This document shows, piece by piece, positions 16,657 to 24,446 of a DNA stretch of 39,057 nucleotides (position 1 is its first letter; each line of letters starts with the position of its first letter). The notes under the pieces were generated by a model, which saw only the letters and a program-made list of their open reading frames with translations, ran no database searches and had not been told where the DNA came from. This DNA is from Alphaproteobacteria bacterium. Its GTDB lineage: Bacteria > Pseudomonadota > Alphaproteobacteria > Rs-D84. Both the position numbers and the translations under genes were made by a program. The stretch lies in NCBI GenBank assembly GCA_029051085.1, contig JAIDLK010000059.1:1-39057 (forward strand). The letters run 5' to 3'.

Positions 16657-18853
16657 ATGCCAATACTTTTATTTCATGTGTTTGCGGATTATATACACGC
16701 GGTGTGCCGCCATATCCCATCATCGCATGATGTGATGGAATTAAAAATTCCGGCAGAGGTGAAGATTCACCCATCGCCATATATCCGGCCAAACGCGGGT
16801 CCTGCCATGCCTGTTGATGATCGGCTTCAATCGGGCGGTTGTAGTATCCTTGGAATATTACCAGCTGCTTTTTCTTGTCAAGTTTCATAATATCCATCGG
16901 CGTGTACAGTAATTCCTCGCTGGTGGATTCCTTGCCGTCCTTGTCGGTTTTAATTTTAATCTTATGACCCATCATTTCGGAAAAACGTTTTGCCGTATCG
17001 GGATCATTTTGGCGCAGAACTATCTTGGCCGCGGTTGTTGATATAATTGTCGCGGCGGCATCATTGCCGTATTTTTCCGCAATCTGGTGAATATCCTGGC
17101 CGATAATAAGGTATGATATCTTTTGACCACGTCCCAAATCAGGTCCTTGAATAACGGCCTGCAGCTTTTGCATTTTCGGCATTTCGTCCAACAGGAACAG
17201 TACCGGATACGGCCCCAGTTTATGACCATCATGAACCTGTTCCGGTGCATTTGCCAACAGATACGAAGACATTAGTTCAATAAATATTCCGGTAATCGGA
17301 TTCAGCGCCTCGGCATCAACCATGTTAATGGAAAGGTACACCGTTACAGGCTTAATCTTGCCGTCACGTGGGTCAAGCAGACCACGCATATCGGAAAAGT
17401 GGAAATCAGAATGACTGGTACGATTACGAACCGCCGCATTACGGAATATCGCCAGCCCCTGCAGAGCCGTTGAAAATATAGAGCCTCGTTCCTTGTCCGG
17501 TGTATTGGCCAATTGTGTAAATTCCAAAATCGCACGATGGGAATAGGCATATTGACGCGCCTCATCAACGGCGGCCTGTAATAAATCCTTCATAGGATCG
17601 GCCATCATAACCATCTGGTCACCCTGGCGACGACGATTTTCCAAGTCTTGGGCAATACGTATCTGGGATGCATTAAGCCAGTCAAGAATCATTGACAACG
17701 ATGCCTCTTTGCCGCGCCATGCATCCGGAATATTATCCCATGTGCCGATATGCACATAATTCATTGCGTTCAATTCACCTTTCTGCAGCATCGCATGCGC
17801 CGCATATGCATTGGGGTCATGTATCATTGAAAGATAATAATCACCCAATACCGCCGCATCTTCGGCATCAAACGTGCCGGATGCAATACGTGAATAAAAA
17901 TAGTCGTCAGCCTTGGCACGTTCAACCTTGGATACAATGTAATGCACCATTCCAGACAATGCCGCACGACCGGCCAATGTCCAATGCGGATCAGCAGATG
18001 AACCGGTCGCATCCGGACATAAAACATTGCATATGGAATCAATGTACAAGTCACGCTGTTCTTGGTTAAAGGGTACATGTTCGGGCGAAAGCGGATTCCA
18101 CGACGGATAATATATACCGCGTTCCGGGTCGTCTTGCCCGGCCCAATTCATAATAAACACCGGACCGATTGTAGAGCGGTATGCGCTGGATTGCTGTTTT
18201 AATTCCGGTTTCGGATCGTTAATAATCATCGATACCTGGGGACAGTCAAAAATAGTTGGCAGAACCACACCCTGGGTCTTACCGGTCCCGGGAGGCGCAA
18301 CACATAACGCAGACAGGCATTCATCCATCATCAGCGGCTTTTTCTTAAAGTAGCCAAGTACCATCATAAAGCCCTTTAACAGGCCCATTTTTTCAATGTC
18401 TTCTTTTGTCGCCTTGTTTGAGGATTTTTCCGAAAATTTATCATTGCCATATGGATTAAATTCCTTAACCAATGTCGCATCGGCCAGGAAAAAGTATGCA
18501 ATTACCGGCAAAATCGGCGCAATACATGGTAAATCGGGCCGGGAAACACAACGGATTATCCATTCCGGAATTTCCGCCACCACCGACAGCCCCAGCGTCG
18601 AGACCGCATTACCCAAATATATCCACATCCATCGCCAAGATGCGGGCGAAAAACCATATCGCCAGAAATGCTCGGCAATAAACGACAATCCGAATGCCAA
18701 TGCACACGCCAGCCATATGCCAATAGCCCAGCGCAAAGACCAAAATATTGACGCAAAAGGTTTGCGCTCATGCTCTTTATATGCGCTGGACTTGAAAATA
18801 TTGAGGCCTTTGGATGAACCGCCGGCCGATAAAATCTTGAACTTCTCTGCCAT
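16655..18853 (-). CDS. virD4: T4SS coupling ATPase VirD4/TraG
   Basis: Inner-membrane ATPase that recruits protein or DNA-protein substrates to the type IV secretion channel. The N-terminus has TM segments (about 37-63, 76-98 and 110-125). Then come Walker A APPGTGKTQ (186-194), the typical INDPKPEL that follows it, a long all-alpha insertion, and Walker B PVLFLLDEMPKM. The motif QDIHQIAEKYG and a C-terminal segment with Pro-rich GGTPRVYNPQ complete it. 732 residues, within the VirD4 range of 600-750. It stands alone, about 8 kb from virB3-virB4, as in some Rickettsiales where T4SS genes are scattered. Its -10 box ends about 10 nt before the ATG and there is no ribosome-binding site, so it may be leaderless. 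Divergent from rsmE. Confidence 0.93.
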   Translation of the reverse strand: MAEKFKILSAGGSSKGLNIFKSSAYKEHERKPFASIFWSLRWAIGIWLACALAFGLSFIAEHFWRYGFSPASWRWMWIYLGNAVSTLGLSVVAEIPEWIIRCVSRPDLPCIAPILPVIAYFFLADATLVKEFNPYGNDKFSEKSSNKATKEDIEKMGLLKGFMMVLGYFKKKPLMMDECLSALCVAPPGTGKTQGVVLPTIFDCPQVSMIINDPKPELKQQSSAYRSTIGPVFIMNWAGQDDPERGIYYPSWNPLSPEHVPFNQEQRDLYIDSICNVLCPDATGSSADPHWTLAGRAALSGMVHYIVSKVERAKADDYFYSRIASGTFDAEDAAVLGDYYLSMIHDPNAYAAHAMLQKGELNAMNYVHIGTWDNIPDAWRGKEASLSMILDWLNASQIRIAQDLENRRRQGDQMVMMADPMKDLLQAAVDEARQYAYSHRAILEFTQLANTPDKERGSIFSTALQGLAIFRNAAVRNRTSHSDFHFSDMRGLLDPRDGKIKPVTVYLSINMVDAEALNPITGIFIELMSSYLLANAPEQVHDGHKLGPYPVLFLLDEMPKMQKLQAVIQGPDLGRGQKISYLIIGQDIHQIAEKYGNDAAATIISTTAAKIVLRQNDPDTAKRFSEMMGHKIKIKTDKDGKESTSEELLYTPMDIMKLDKKKQLVIFQGYYNRPIEADHQQAWQDPRLAGYMAMGESSPLPEFLIPSHHAMMGYGGTPRVYNPQTHEIKVLA

Positions 18854-18864
18854 TGTGTTATGAT
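18837..18864 (+). promoter_or_regulatory. Promoter of rsmE-rluB
   Basis: TTGAAC (18837-18842), 16 nt, TATGAT (18859-18864). The -35 lies in the first codons of virD4, and the -10 overlaps the opposite -10 of virD4. Confidence 0.5.
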
Positions 18865-18891
18865 TATATCAGAAAAAATACAAAATGAAAA
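18863..18891 (-). promoter_or_regulatory. Promoter of virD4, probably leaderless
   Basis: Extended -10 TGATATAAT (hexamer complement of 18863-18868) with -35-like TTTTCA at 17 nt. Start at about 18856, roughly 3 nt before the virD4 ATG. Confidence 0.5.
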
Positions 18892-19541
18892 ACATTCCAC
18901 GAATTTTTATAGAAACACCAATAAAAACCGGTGATGTTATCCCGGCAACCCGCGATACAGCACACTATTTGACACGAGTAATGCGTACGAATGATTTTTT
19001 GGCCTTTAATAACGGCGTGGAATATGCGGCCGTACTGGCGCCCGATGGAAAAAGTATTGCTATCGGTGATGCAACCGAACACGCTGACCCGACCGGTGAT
19101 ATTACACTGATGTTCGCACCGATAAAACGAACGGATGATTTAATCAATATGGTGACCCAGATGGGGGTTGCACGGTTTCAGCCTGTTATTACCGCACGAA
19201 CAAATGCGTCTCATATAAACTGGGACCGTATGCGTAAAATTGCGGTTGAGGCGGCCGAACAATCAAACAGAAACAGCGTACCGGAAATTCTGCCTGTAAT
19301 TAAATTTTCAGATTTAGATTTATCGGGGGTAGTATTCGCAGATGAGCGCGCCGCACATGGCGCCAATGCGGCAGACACAATATCCGCCAAGTCTGTCTTA
19401 ATCGGACCGGAGGGCGGATTTTCATCCGAGGAATTTAATGCCCTGGATGCCGCCGGTGCACATGGTATATCATTGGGTACTACAATTCTGCGGGCAGAAC
19501 TGGCCGCGGCAATCGCAATTTCAAGGATAAGCATGAAATGA
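18885..19541 (+). CDS. rsmE: 16S rRNA m3U1498 methyltransferase RsmE
   Basis: Methylates N3 of U1498 in 16S rRNA with SAM; SPOUT superfamily with a deep trefoil knot. The N-terminus is a PUA-like domain (PRIFIETPIKTGDVIPATRDTAHYLTRVMR). The knot is shown by ITLMFAPIKRTDDLINMVTQMGVARFQPV, VLIGPEGGFSSEEFNAL and the C-terminal LGTTILRAELAAAIAISRI, all RsmE hallmarks. 218 residues, a little short (E. coli 243). The last codons overlap the start of rluB by 4 nt (ATGA). No clear ribosome-binding site precedes the ATG. The promoter region is shared back to back with virD4. Confidence 0.95.
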   Translation: MKNIPRIFIETPIKTGDVIPATRDTAHYLTRVMRTNDFLAFNNGVEYAAVLAPDGKSIAIGDATEHADPTGDITLMFAPIKRTDDLINMVTQMGVARFQPVITARTNASHINWDRMRKIAVEAAEQSNRNSVPEILPVIKFSDLDLSGVVFADERAAHGANAADTISAKSVLIGPEGGFSSEEFNALDAAGAHGISLGTTILRAELAAAIAISRISMK

Positions 19542-20239
19542 ATGTGCGTATCGCAAAGTTTATCGCAGACACCGGCGCCGCATCACGGCGCGAGGCCGAA
19601 CAGATGATTTCCGACGGCCGTGTTTCGGTAAACGGCGTGATTGTGCAGACACCGGTATGTTTTATAAACCCGGAAGCAGACGTCGTTACTGTTGACGGCA
19701 ATGTTATAAAGCCCAGAGCCTCATCGCACCTTTACGCGTTCCATAAACCCCTTAACACTATGACAACTGTTCGCGACCCGGCGGGACGCAAAACGGTGTA
19801 TGACTGTCTGGCACCGGAATACAGGGGACTTAAATATGTCGGGCGGCTGGATTATAAAACGACGGGACTGCTGTTGCTGACCGATGACGGTGAACTGGCA
19901 CGGAAATTGACACTGCCGTCGTCACATATTCCGCGAACTTATATCGCGACCGTAAACGGCGGCGATTTTTCCCATCTTGATATGGCACGGCGTGGTATTA
20001 CGGTTGACGGCATAAAATACAGACCAATGCAGATTGATATAATTGACGCCAATAATCTGCGCGTTGTCGTAACCGAAGGGAAAAAGAACGAAGTGCGAAT
20101 TGTTCTGCGTGCATGCCATGCCCCCGTACGTCATTTGCGCCGTATTTCATTCGGTCCGATAAGCCTGGGCAACCTTGCACCGGGTCAAATAAGGCAGGTT
20201 CCACAGAAAACGATTGACGAAATGTTAAAATCTCTCTAA
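19538..20239 (+). CDS. rluB: RsuA/RluB-family pseudouridine synthase
   Basis: Converts a uridine in rRNA to pseudouridine. The N-terminal S4 RNA-binding domain (MNVRIAKFIADTGAASRREAEQMISDGRVSVNG is its start) is followed by the catalytic domain, with the active-site loop GRLDYKTTGLLLLTDDG (Asp105). Next come a GELARKLTLPSSHIPRTY segment and the C-terminal RIVLRACHAPVRHLRRISFGPI. The family choice is RluB/RsuA/RluE/RluF; the C-terminal Lxr-R-isfG-isLG pattern fits RluB best (23S U2605), but the exact target is inferred. 233 residues. Overlaps rsmE by 4 nt and is followed by the TPR gene, whose promoter starts inside rluB. Confidence 0.88.
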   Translation: MNVRIAKFIADTGAASRREAEQMISDGRVSVNGVIVQTPVCFINPEADVVTVDGNVIKPRASSHLYAFHKPLNTMTTVRDPAGRKTVYDCLAPEYRGLKYVGRLDYKTTGLLLLTDDGELARKLTLPSSHIPRTYIATVNGGDFSHLDMARRGITVDGIKYRPMQIDIIDANNLRVVVTEGKKNEVRIVLRACHAPVRHLRRISFGPISLGNLAPGQIRQVPQKTIDEMLKSL

Positions 20240-20242
20240 TAT
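20214..20242 (+). promoter_or_regulatory. Promoter of the TPR protein gene
   Basis: TTGACG (20214-20219), 17 nt, TAATAT (20237-20242). The -10 overlaps the stop codon of rluB; the start at about 20249 precedes AGGAAGGGAG. Confidence 0.6.
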
Positions 20243-20269
20243 TCCATAATAAGGAAGGGAGATTTACAG

Positions 20270-21316
20270 ATGAAAAAAACACCTGCTAAAAAAACTGCAC
20301 CCGCTAAAAAGGCGGCAAACCCGGCAAAAGCGCAGGTTCGCGCAACGCCTGTTGTAAAAAAATCCGGCTCGTCGTGGTCGCTGTCGATTTATATTTACTG
20401 GTTTATTATTTTGTTCTTTATCGCGGCAACGTTCTATATTCTGGGACGCAGTCATGGTGGAATTACAACATCTGAAAACAACAATGTTGAAATTACCGAA
20501 GAGGCTTTGTTGCAGTCCGGTGATTATTATGAAAGCGGCAAGACAAAATTACTATCGGGTGATATTGATGCCGCATTGGCAGATTTAACCACGGCTGTTG
20601 AATCCGCGGAAAATAATATTGATGCGTTGGTTCTGCGTGGCGAGGCATATATGCAGGCCGGCAACTATACCGCCGCGATGGATGATTTCAACGCCGCCCT
20701 GGAAAAAGACAAACTGAACTCCATTGCATATTATGACCGTGCACTGGTAAATACACGTCTGGAAAATTATACTGCGGCATTGAATGATATCAACAGCGCG
20801 ATGGCGGCACGTACCGAACGTCCGAACAATGTTCTGCAGATGCGTGATTTGTATGCACGTCGCGGTCAGCTGAATTTGTGGCTGAAAAACTGGGAAGGCG
20901 CCATTGCAGATTATACAAATTCGCTGGCACTGCCGGACGGTGTTGTATCACCAAATGTTTATGCCGAACGCGCCGAAGCATTGACCGCCATGGGCAGCTA
21001 TGCCGCCGCAATCAATGATTACAGCAGCGCTGTTCGCGTAATATCCGAACAGATTCAGGGGGCAAAATCCGCAGATGAACGTGAGTCTTTGTCTTCCCGT
21101 GCAATGAGCTATTTTGAAAAGTCCGCCGCTTTGAATCTGAAGCTGGGGAATATGGATGCCGCACGCAGTGATTTGGAATCATCCGTTACAATTGCGGCCG
21201 CATTGAACGATGCGGAAAGCGTAAGCCGTCTGCAGGGTTTAATAAGCGATTTGGATAATGTAACCGCACCGGTTCAAACGGTGGAAGTTTCGGAAACCGA
21301 AACAGTCACGGAATAA
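20270..21316 (+). CDS. Membrane-anchored TPR protein
   Basis: The N-terminus (1-35) is rich in Lys, Ala and Pro and should face the cytoplasm. One TM helix (about 37-58, SIYIYWFIILFFIAATFYIL) follows, so the rest lies in the periplasm. From about residue 80 there are at least five tetratricopeptide repeats, for example YYESGKTKLLSGDIDAALAD, ALVLRGEAYMQAGNYTAAMD and AYYDRALVNTRLENYTAALN. TPR arrays bind proteins or organise complexes; the partner is not evident. The KKTPAKKTAPAKKA stretch resembles histone-H1-like basic tails and could also contact nucleic acid. Good ribosome-binding site AGGAAGGGAG and its own promoter. 348 residues. Terminator follows. Confidence 0.8.
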   Translation: MKKTPAKKTAPAKKAANPAKAQVRATPVVKKSGSSWSLSIYIYWFIILFFIAATFYILGRSHGGITTSENNNVEITEEALLQSGDYYESGKTKLLSGDIDAALADLTTAVESAENNIDALVLRGEAYMQAGNYTAAMDDFNAALEKDKLNSIAYYDRALVNTRLENYTAALNDINSAMAARTERPNNVLQMRDLYARRGQLNLWLKNWEGAIADYTNSLALPDGVVSPNVYAERAEALTAMGSYAAAINDYSSAVRVISEQIQGAKSADERESLSSRAMSYFEKSAALNLKLGNMDAARSDLESSVTIAAALNDAESVSRLQGLISDLDNVTAPVQTVEVSETETVTE

Positions 21317-21351
21317 AAAACGTTATGAAAAATTCTTAACGTTAAATAAAT

Positions 21352-21381
21352 AAAAAACACCGGCAAATGCCGGTGTTTTTT
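21352..21381. terminator. Bidirectional terminator between the TPR gene and ychF, recurrent type
   Basis: The core ACACCGGCAAATGCCGGTGT with A6 and T6 flanks is identical to the hairpin at 16627-16656. It separates converging genes. Confidence 0.9.
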
Positions 21382-21388
21382 AACAATT

Positions 21389-22468
21389 TTAATTATTGAA
21401 TAAAAAGTGGCAGATATCGCCTTCGGCCATGACGTAATCACGTCCGACAAGACGCATTTTACCCGCTTCTTTGACGGCAACTTCACCACCAAGTTCGATG
21501 TAATCGGCCGGCGATATAATTTCCGCACGGATAAATCCCTTTTCAAAATCGGTGTGAATTTTACCGGCCGCCTGGGGTGCGGTCATACCCTTGGTAATTG
21601 TCCAGGCATGCGCCTCTTTTGGACCGATTGTATAAAATGTCTGCAGGCCAAGTGTGGCATATCCGGTTTTTATAACCTGGTCCAGGCCGGATTCAGACAA
21701 TCCCAAATCTTCCAGAAACATCTTGCGTTCCGCCGGGTCTACGATTTGCGAAATCTCCATCTCTATCTTTGAAGATATTACAAGTACAGGATTTGTCGCA
21801 CCGAATTTTTCACGAACCCGGTCAGAGAACTCATTCCCTTTTGCGGCAGATGCTTCATCAACATTGCATACGTAAATCACCGGTTTTGCGGTCAGCAAAT
21901 TAAACGGCGACGCATCAATATCCGTATCACGCGCAGGTGTACCATCGGCCAGCGCTGCACGCAGCGCATTCGCATCAGCCAATTGTTTCGCCGCATCTTT
22001 GTCCAGACCACGCGCCTTTTTTTCCAGATTCTTTATCTGCTTATCCAGACTTTCCATATCGGCCAGCATCAATTCCGTCTCTATAGTATCAATGTCGCCC
22101 AATGGGTCAATACGGCCGTTTACATGCACGATATCATCATTTTCAAAACAGCGAACCACATGAATTATCGCATCGGTAGACAATATATTGCCAAGAAATT
22201 TATTCCCAAGTCCCTCGCCCGCGGAGGCCCCTTTTACCAGTCCTGCAATATCGACAATTTCCAGCTGGGTCGGGATGATGCGCGCGGCACCGGAAACACC
22301 GGCCAGATTATGCAGCGTGGCATCGGGCACTACCACGCGGCCGGTATTCGGCTCAATCGTACAGAACGGATAATTCTGTGCATCAGCCGCCGCCGATTGC
22401 GTCAGCGCATTAAACAATGTTGATTTGCCTACATTTGGCAGGCCTACAATTCCACAATTGAATCCCAT
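21389..22468 (-). CDS. ychF: Ribosome-binding GTPase/ATPase YchF (Obg family)
   Basis: P-loop NTPase linked to ribosomes and oxidative stress response. G1 GLPNVGKST (9-17), G3 DIAGLVKGASAGEGLGNKFL with the hydrophobic YchF signature, and a G4-like NVDE in place of NKxD, which in this family favours ATP. The C-terminal TGS domain carries LQTFYTIGPKEAHAWTITKGMTAPQAAGKIHTDFEKGFIRAEI. 359 residues, close to E. coli (363). AAAGGAT is an acceptable ribosome-binding site. It is divergent from the SufB/D-like gene with a 27-nt gap and converges on the TPR gene. Confidence 0.97.
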   Translation of the reverse strand: MGFNCGIVGLPNVGKSTLFNALTQSAAADAQNYPFCTIEPNTGRVVVPDATLHNLAGVSGAARIIPTQLEIVDIAGLVKGASAGEGLGNKFLGNILSTDAIIHVVRCFENDDIVHVNGRIDPLGDIDTIETELMLADMESLDKQIKNLEKKARGLDKDAAKQLADANALRAALADGTPARDTDIDASPFNLLTAKPVIYVCNVDEASAAKGNEFSDRVREKFGATNPVLVISSKIEMEISQIVDPAERKMFLEDLGLSESGLDQVIKTGYATLGLQTFYTIGPKEAHAWTITKGMTAPQAAGKIHTDFEKGFIRAEIISPADYIELGGEVAVKEAGKMRLVGRDYVMAEGDICHFLFNN

Positions 22469-22486
22469 TTACAAATCCTTTATAAT
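22458..22486 (+). promoter_or_regulatory. Promoter of the SufB/D-like gene, probably leaderless
   Basis: TTGAAT (22458-22463), 17 nt, TATAAT (22481-22486). The start at about 22493 is 3 nt before the ATG at 22496, and no ribosome-binding site is present. Confidence 0.6.
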
Positions 22487-22495
22487 GGTGACAAT

Positions 22496-23176
22496 ATGTC
22501 ATACATGTGGGACGAATTCAATATAAAAACCTTTGCCGCGGAAACAATCGTTTACCGTGATGGTATTTATTGTCCGGATTTATCGACATTGCCCTGTGCG
22601 CCGATTGGAACCCGACACAGTCTGCCGGTTCATATTATATATATCGGGGAAATTACCGGTAAAAACGATTTGAATATTGAAATCAATGCCGATAATCAAC
22701 CAGTGTTTTTAGATGTTAATATAAAAAACAATAAGCCGGCCTTTTTGAACATTTTTATCAAAAACACCGGGAAAAATTCTGAAATACGCGGCCATGTTTT
22801 GCTGGAAAACAATGATACGATGAATTTTGACTGTCATGGTATTCATGGGTCGGCAAATACCGGTATTTTAGTTCAAACAAACATAATCGCCGGTCGCAAC
22901 AGTATATCAAAATTATCGGGCGCTGCCGTTATTGAACGAGATGCAGTGGAATGTGTATCGGATATTGCATTTTGTGCAATGTGTGATGCGGGCGCGCGGG
23001 TTGAATTTATGCCGGCGCAATATATTTCGGCCGTACCGGAATCGGCGGGGCACAGCGCATCGCTGTATTCGCCGACCGCGCCACAAATTCAATATCTGCA
23101 AGAAAGCGGGATGAGCCGCAAAGAAACAGCCGATGCCCTGCGCGAGGCGTTTCAAAATAAATTTACTTTGTTTTAA
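22496..23176 (+). CDS. Minimal SufB/SufD-like protein
   Basis: The last third matches the C-terminal core of SufB/SufD, the scaffold of the SUF iron-sulfur assembly system. ILVQTNIIAGRNSISKLSGAAVIERDA resembles a beta-helix segment. AGHSASLYSPTAPQIQYL followed by ESGMSRKETADALREAFQNKF corresponds to the helical end of SufD (usual pattern AGHxAS...LxYLxSRGIxxxxAxxLLxxGF). At 226 residues it is about half the size of SufD and lacks the N-terminal helical domain. No sufC, sufB or sufS is near. It could be a truncated SufD that pairs with a SufB elsewhere, or a repurposed beta-helix scaffold. Cysteines are at about 26, 33, 122, 152, 160 and 163. Probably leaderless. Confidence 0.6.
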   Translation: MSYMWDEFNIKTFAAETIVYRDGIYCPDLSTLPCAPIGTRHSLPVHIIYIGEITGKNDLNIEINADNQPVFLDVNIKNNKPAFLNIFIKNTGKNSEIRGHVLLENNDTMNFDCHGIHGSANTGILVQTNIIAGRNSISKLSGAAVIERDAVECVSDIAFCAMCDAGARVEFMPAQYISAVPESAGHSASLYSPTAPQIQYLQESGMSRKETADALREAFQNKFTLF

Positions 23177-23822
23177 GAATACGTGCACGGCACAGCAGCA
23201 ATATTATTCCAATACCCGCTGCAATTAACAATACGGTACCTATTGCGGTTACAACACCGGTGCATATCATATGGCGGCGCGTGTATGCCAATTTATTATA
23301 ATCATCATCCATTCTGGTTATACGCGAAATGCCGTGGAAAGAACCGCGCACACGAATATTATCCCCGGGACTGTGATGAACAACCTTTAAAACTATCTTG
23401 TCGCCGGGGTTTATCCATTTGAAATTTACCCCCATGCCGCCGCGACGTTTTACAAGTGTAATTCTTGAATTTGCACTGGTATTTATCTTGTCTACGAAAA
23501 CGCTTTCGATATGTTTCCCTTCGATACGCAAGGGGTCTGTTTCCGCCTTGAAATCAGGACGTGATAATGTCGCGTTTCCGTTATTGACAAGTGTGATGGT
23601 TGTAATATACAACTCGTTTACATTTTTCCCGTTTATGGTGATTTTTAAATTTTTACGCATCTGGCTGTCTTTGTACGCCATGCGGAAAGTTTCACTGGCA
23701 TATGCCATATTTGTCTTTTCAAAATATTCATAATATGCACGGTTGCCAAGTATACCAACCAAAATGCCGCATATAATAACTGAAAAAAACCACAATAAAA
23801 CTTTCTTTAATATATCTTTCAT
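23163..23822 (-). CDS. Two-TM membrane protein in the T4SS operon, unknown function
   Basis: I do not recognise the family. An N-terminal TM helix (about 8-27, VLLWFFSVIICGILVGILGN) and a C-terminal one (about 187-211, GVVTAIGTVLLIAAGIGIILLL) bracket a beta-rich domain of about 155 residues, probably periplasmic. That domain has KITINGKNVNELYITTITLVNNGNATL, which reads like an Ig-like or CARDB-type sandwich strand pair. 219 residues. It starts 6 nt after the HExxH gene and is the last gene of virB3-virB4-HExxH-this, so it probably belongs to the secretion system. Its 3' end overlaps the converging SufB/D-like gene by 14 nt. Confidence 0.65.
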   Translation of the reverse strand: MKDILKKVLLWFFSVIICGILVGILGNRAYYEYFEKTNMAYASETFRMAYKDSQMRKNLKITINGKNVNELYITTITLVNNGNATLSRPDFKAETDPLRIEGKHIESVFVDKINTSANSRITLVKRRGGMGVNFKWINPGDKIVLKVVHHSPGDNIRVRGSFHGISRITRMDDDYNKLAYTRRHMICTGVVTAIGTVLLIAAGIGIILLLCRARILKTK

Positions 23823-23828
23823 GGAAAA

Positions 23829-24446
23829 TTACATGCACTGTTTTAAGCGCGTGCCATCGTCATTTTCATCAACACGCTTGTTTCTTATTTCTTCGGCCGC
23901 GCGTATTTTTTGTTTTACAAGTATTACATCGGGATGAGACTGCAGATTTTTGTTTAACGTATCCAATGCGCCGTCAATATCGGATTCGTCGCGGACAAAT
24001 ACCGGCATAACGGAATCAGCCGCGGAATAAATTGCGTCATGCAGTTCTGTTTGAAAATCACTTATAATTGACAGGTATGCACGAATATGTTCGTCCTCGT
24101 GCGATAAAACAGCATTGTATGCGCATGTCTGTGGCAAATGACGAATGTCTATCTGAACCAGAAAATCACTGTATCCGACGGTTGCGGCAACCGACTTTAA
24201 AGAAACACAAAAACCGTCTTCGATTCCCGTAACATCGCCGATAATATCATAATTATCCACCAGTGTCGCAATTACATCACCATGAAGCAGGTCCATTTCT
24301 TTCAGTGGTTGAACGACCTGTTTTGTCCATTCCGGTGTAGATACCGTTATACGCGGACGAATTTTATATGCCAGACAGTCATCATCACCGCGCGCAACAT
24401 GCGGCAAAACAGTGCACAGAAAGCAAAAAAGCAAAGCCTTATACAT
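23829..24446 (-). CDS. Secreted HExxH protein in the T4SS operon, predicted metallopeptidase
   Basis: Start is placed at ATG 24446, which gives a signal peptide MYKALLFCFLCTVLPHVARG with cleavage near Gly20 and an AAGG 6 nt upstream inside the end of virB4. A longer open frame to 24572 would lack a signal. The mature protein has a single zinc-type motif SHEDEH (H116, E117, H120 as HExxH) followed by the helix IRAYLSIISDFQTELHDAI, and four cysteines that may pair. It resembles the arrangement of DUF922-type predicted proteases, but I cannot confirm homology. As a periplasmic protein encoded directly after virB4, it could process a T4SS component or open peptidoglycan for the channel. About 205 residues. 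Confidence 0.65.
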   Translation of the reverse strand: MYKALLFCFLCTVLPHVARGDDDCLAYKIRPRITVSTPEWTKQVVQPLKEMDLLHGDVIATLVDNYDIIGDVTGIEDGFCVSLKSVAATVGYSDFLVQIDIRHLPQTCAYNAVLSHEDEHIRAYLSIISDFQTELHDAIYSAADSVMPVFVRDESDIDGALDTLNKNLQSHPDVILVKQKIRAAEEIRNKRVDENDDGTRLKQCM

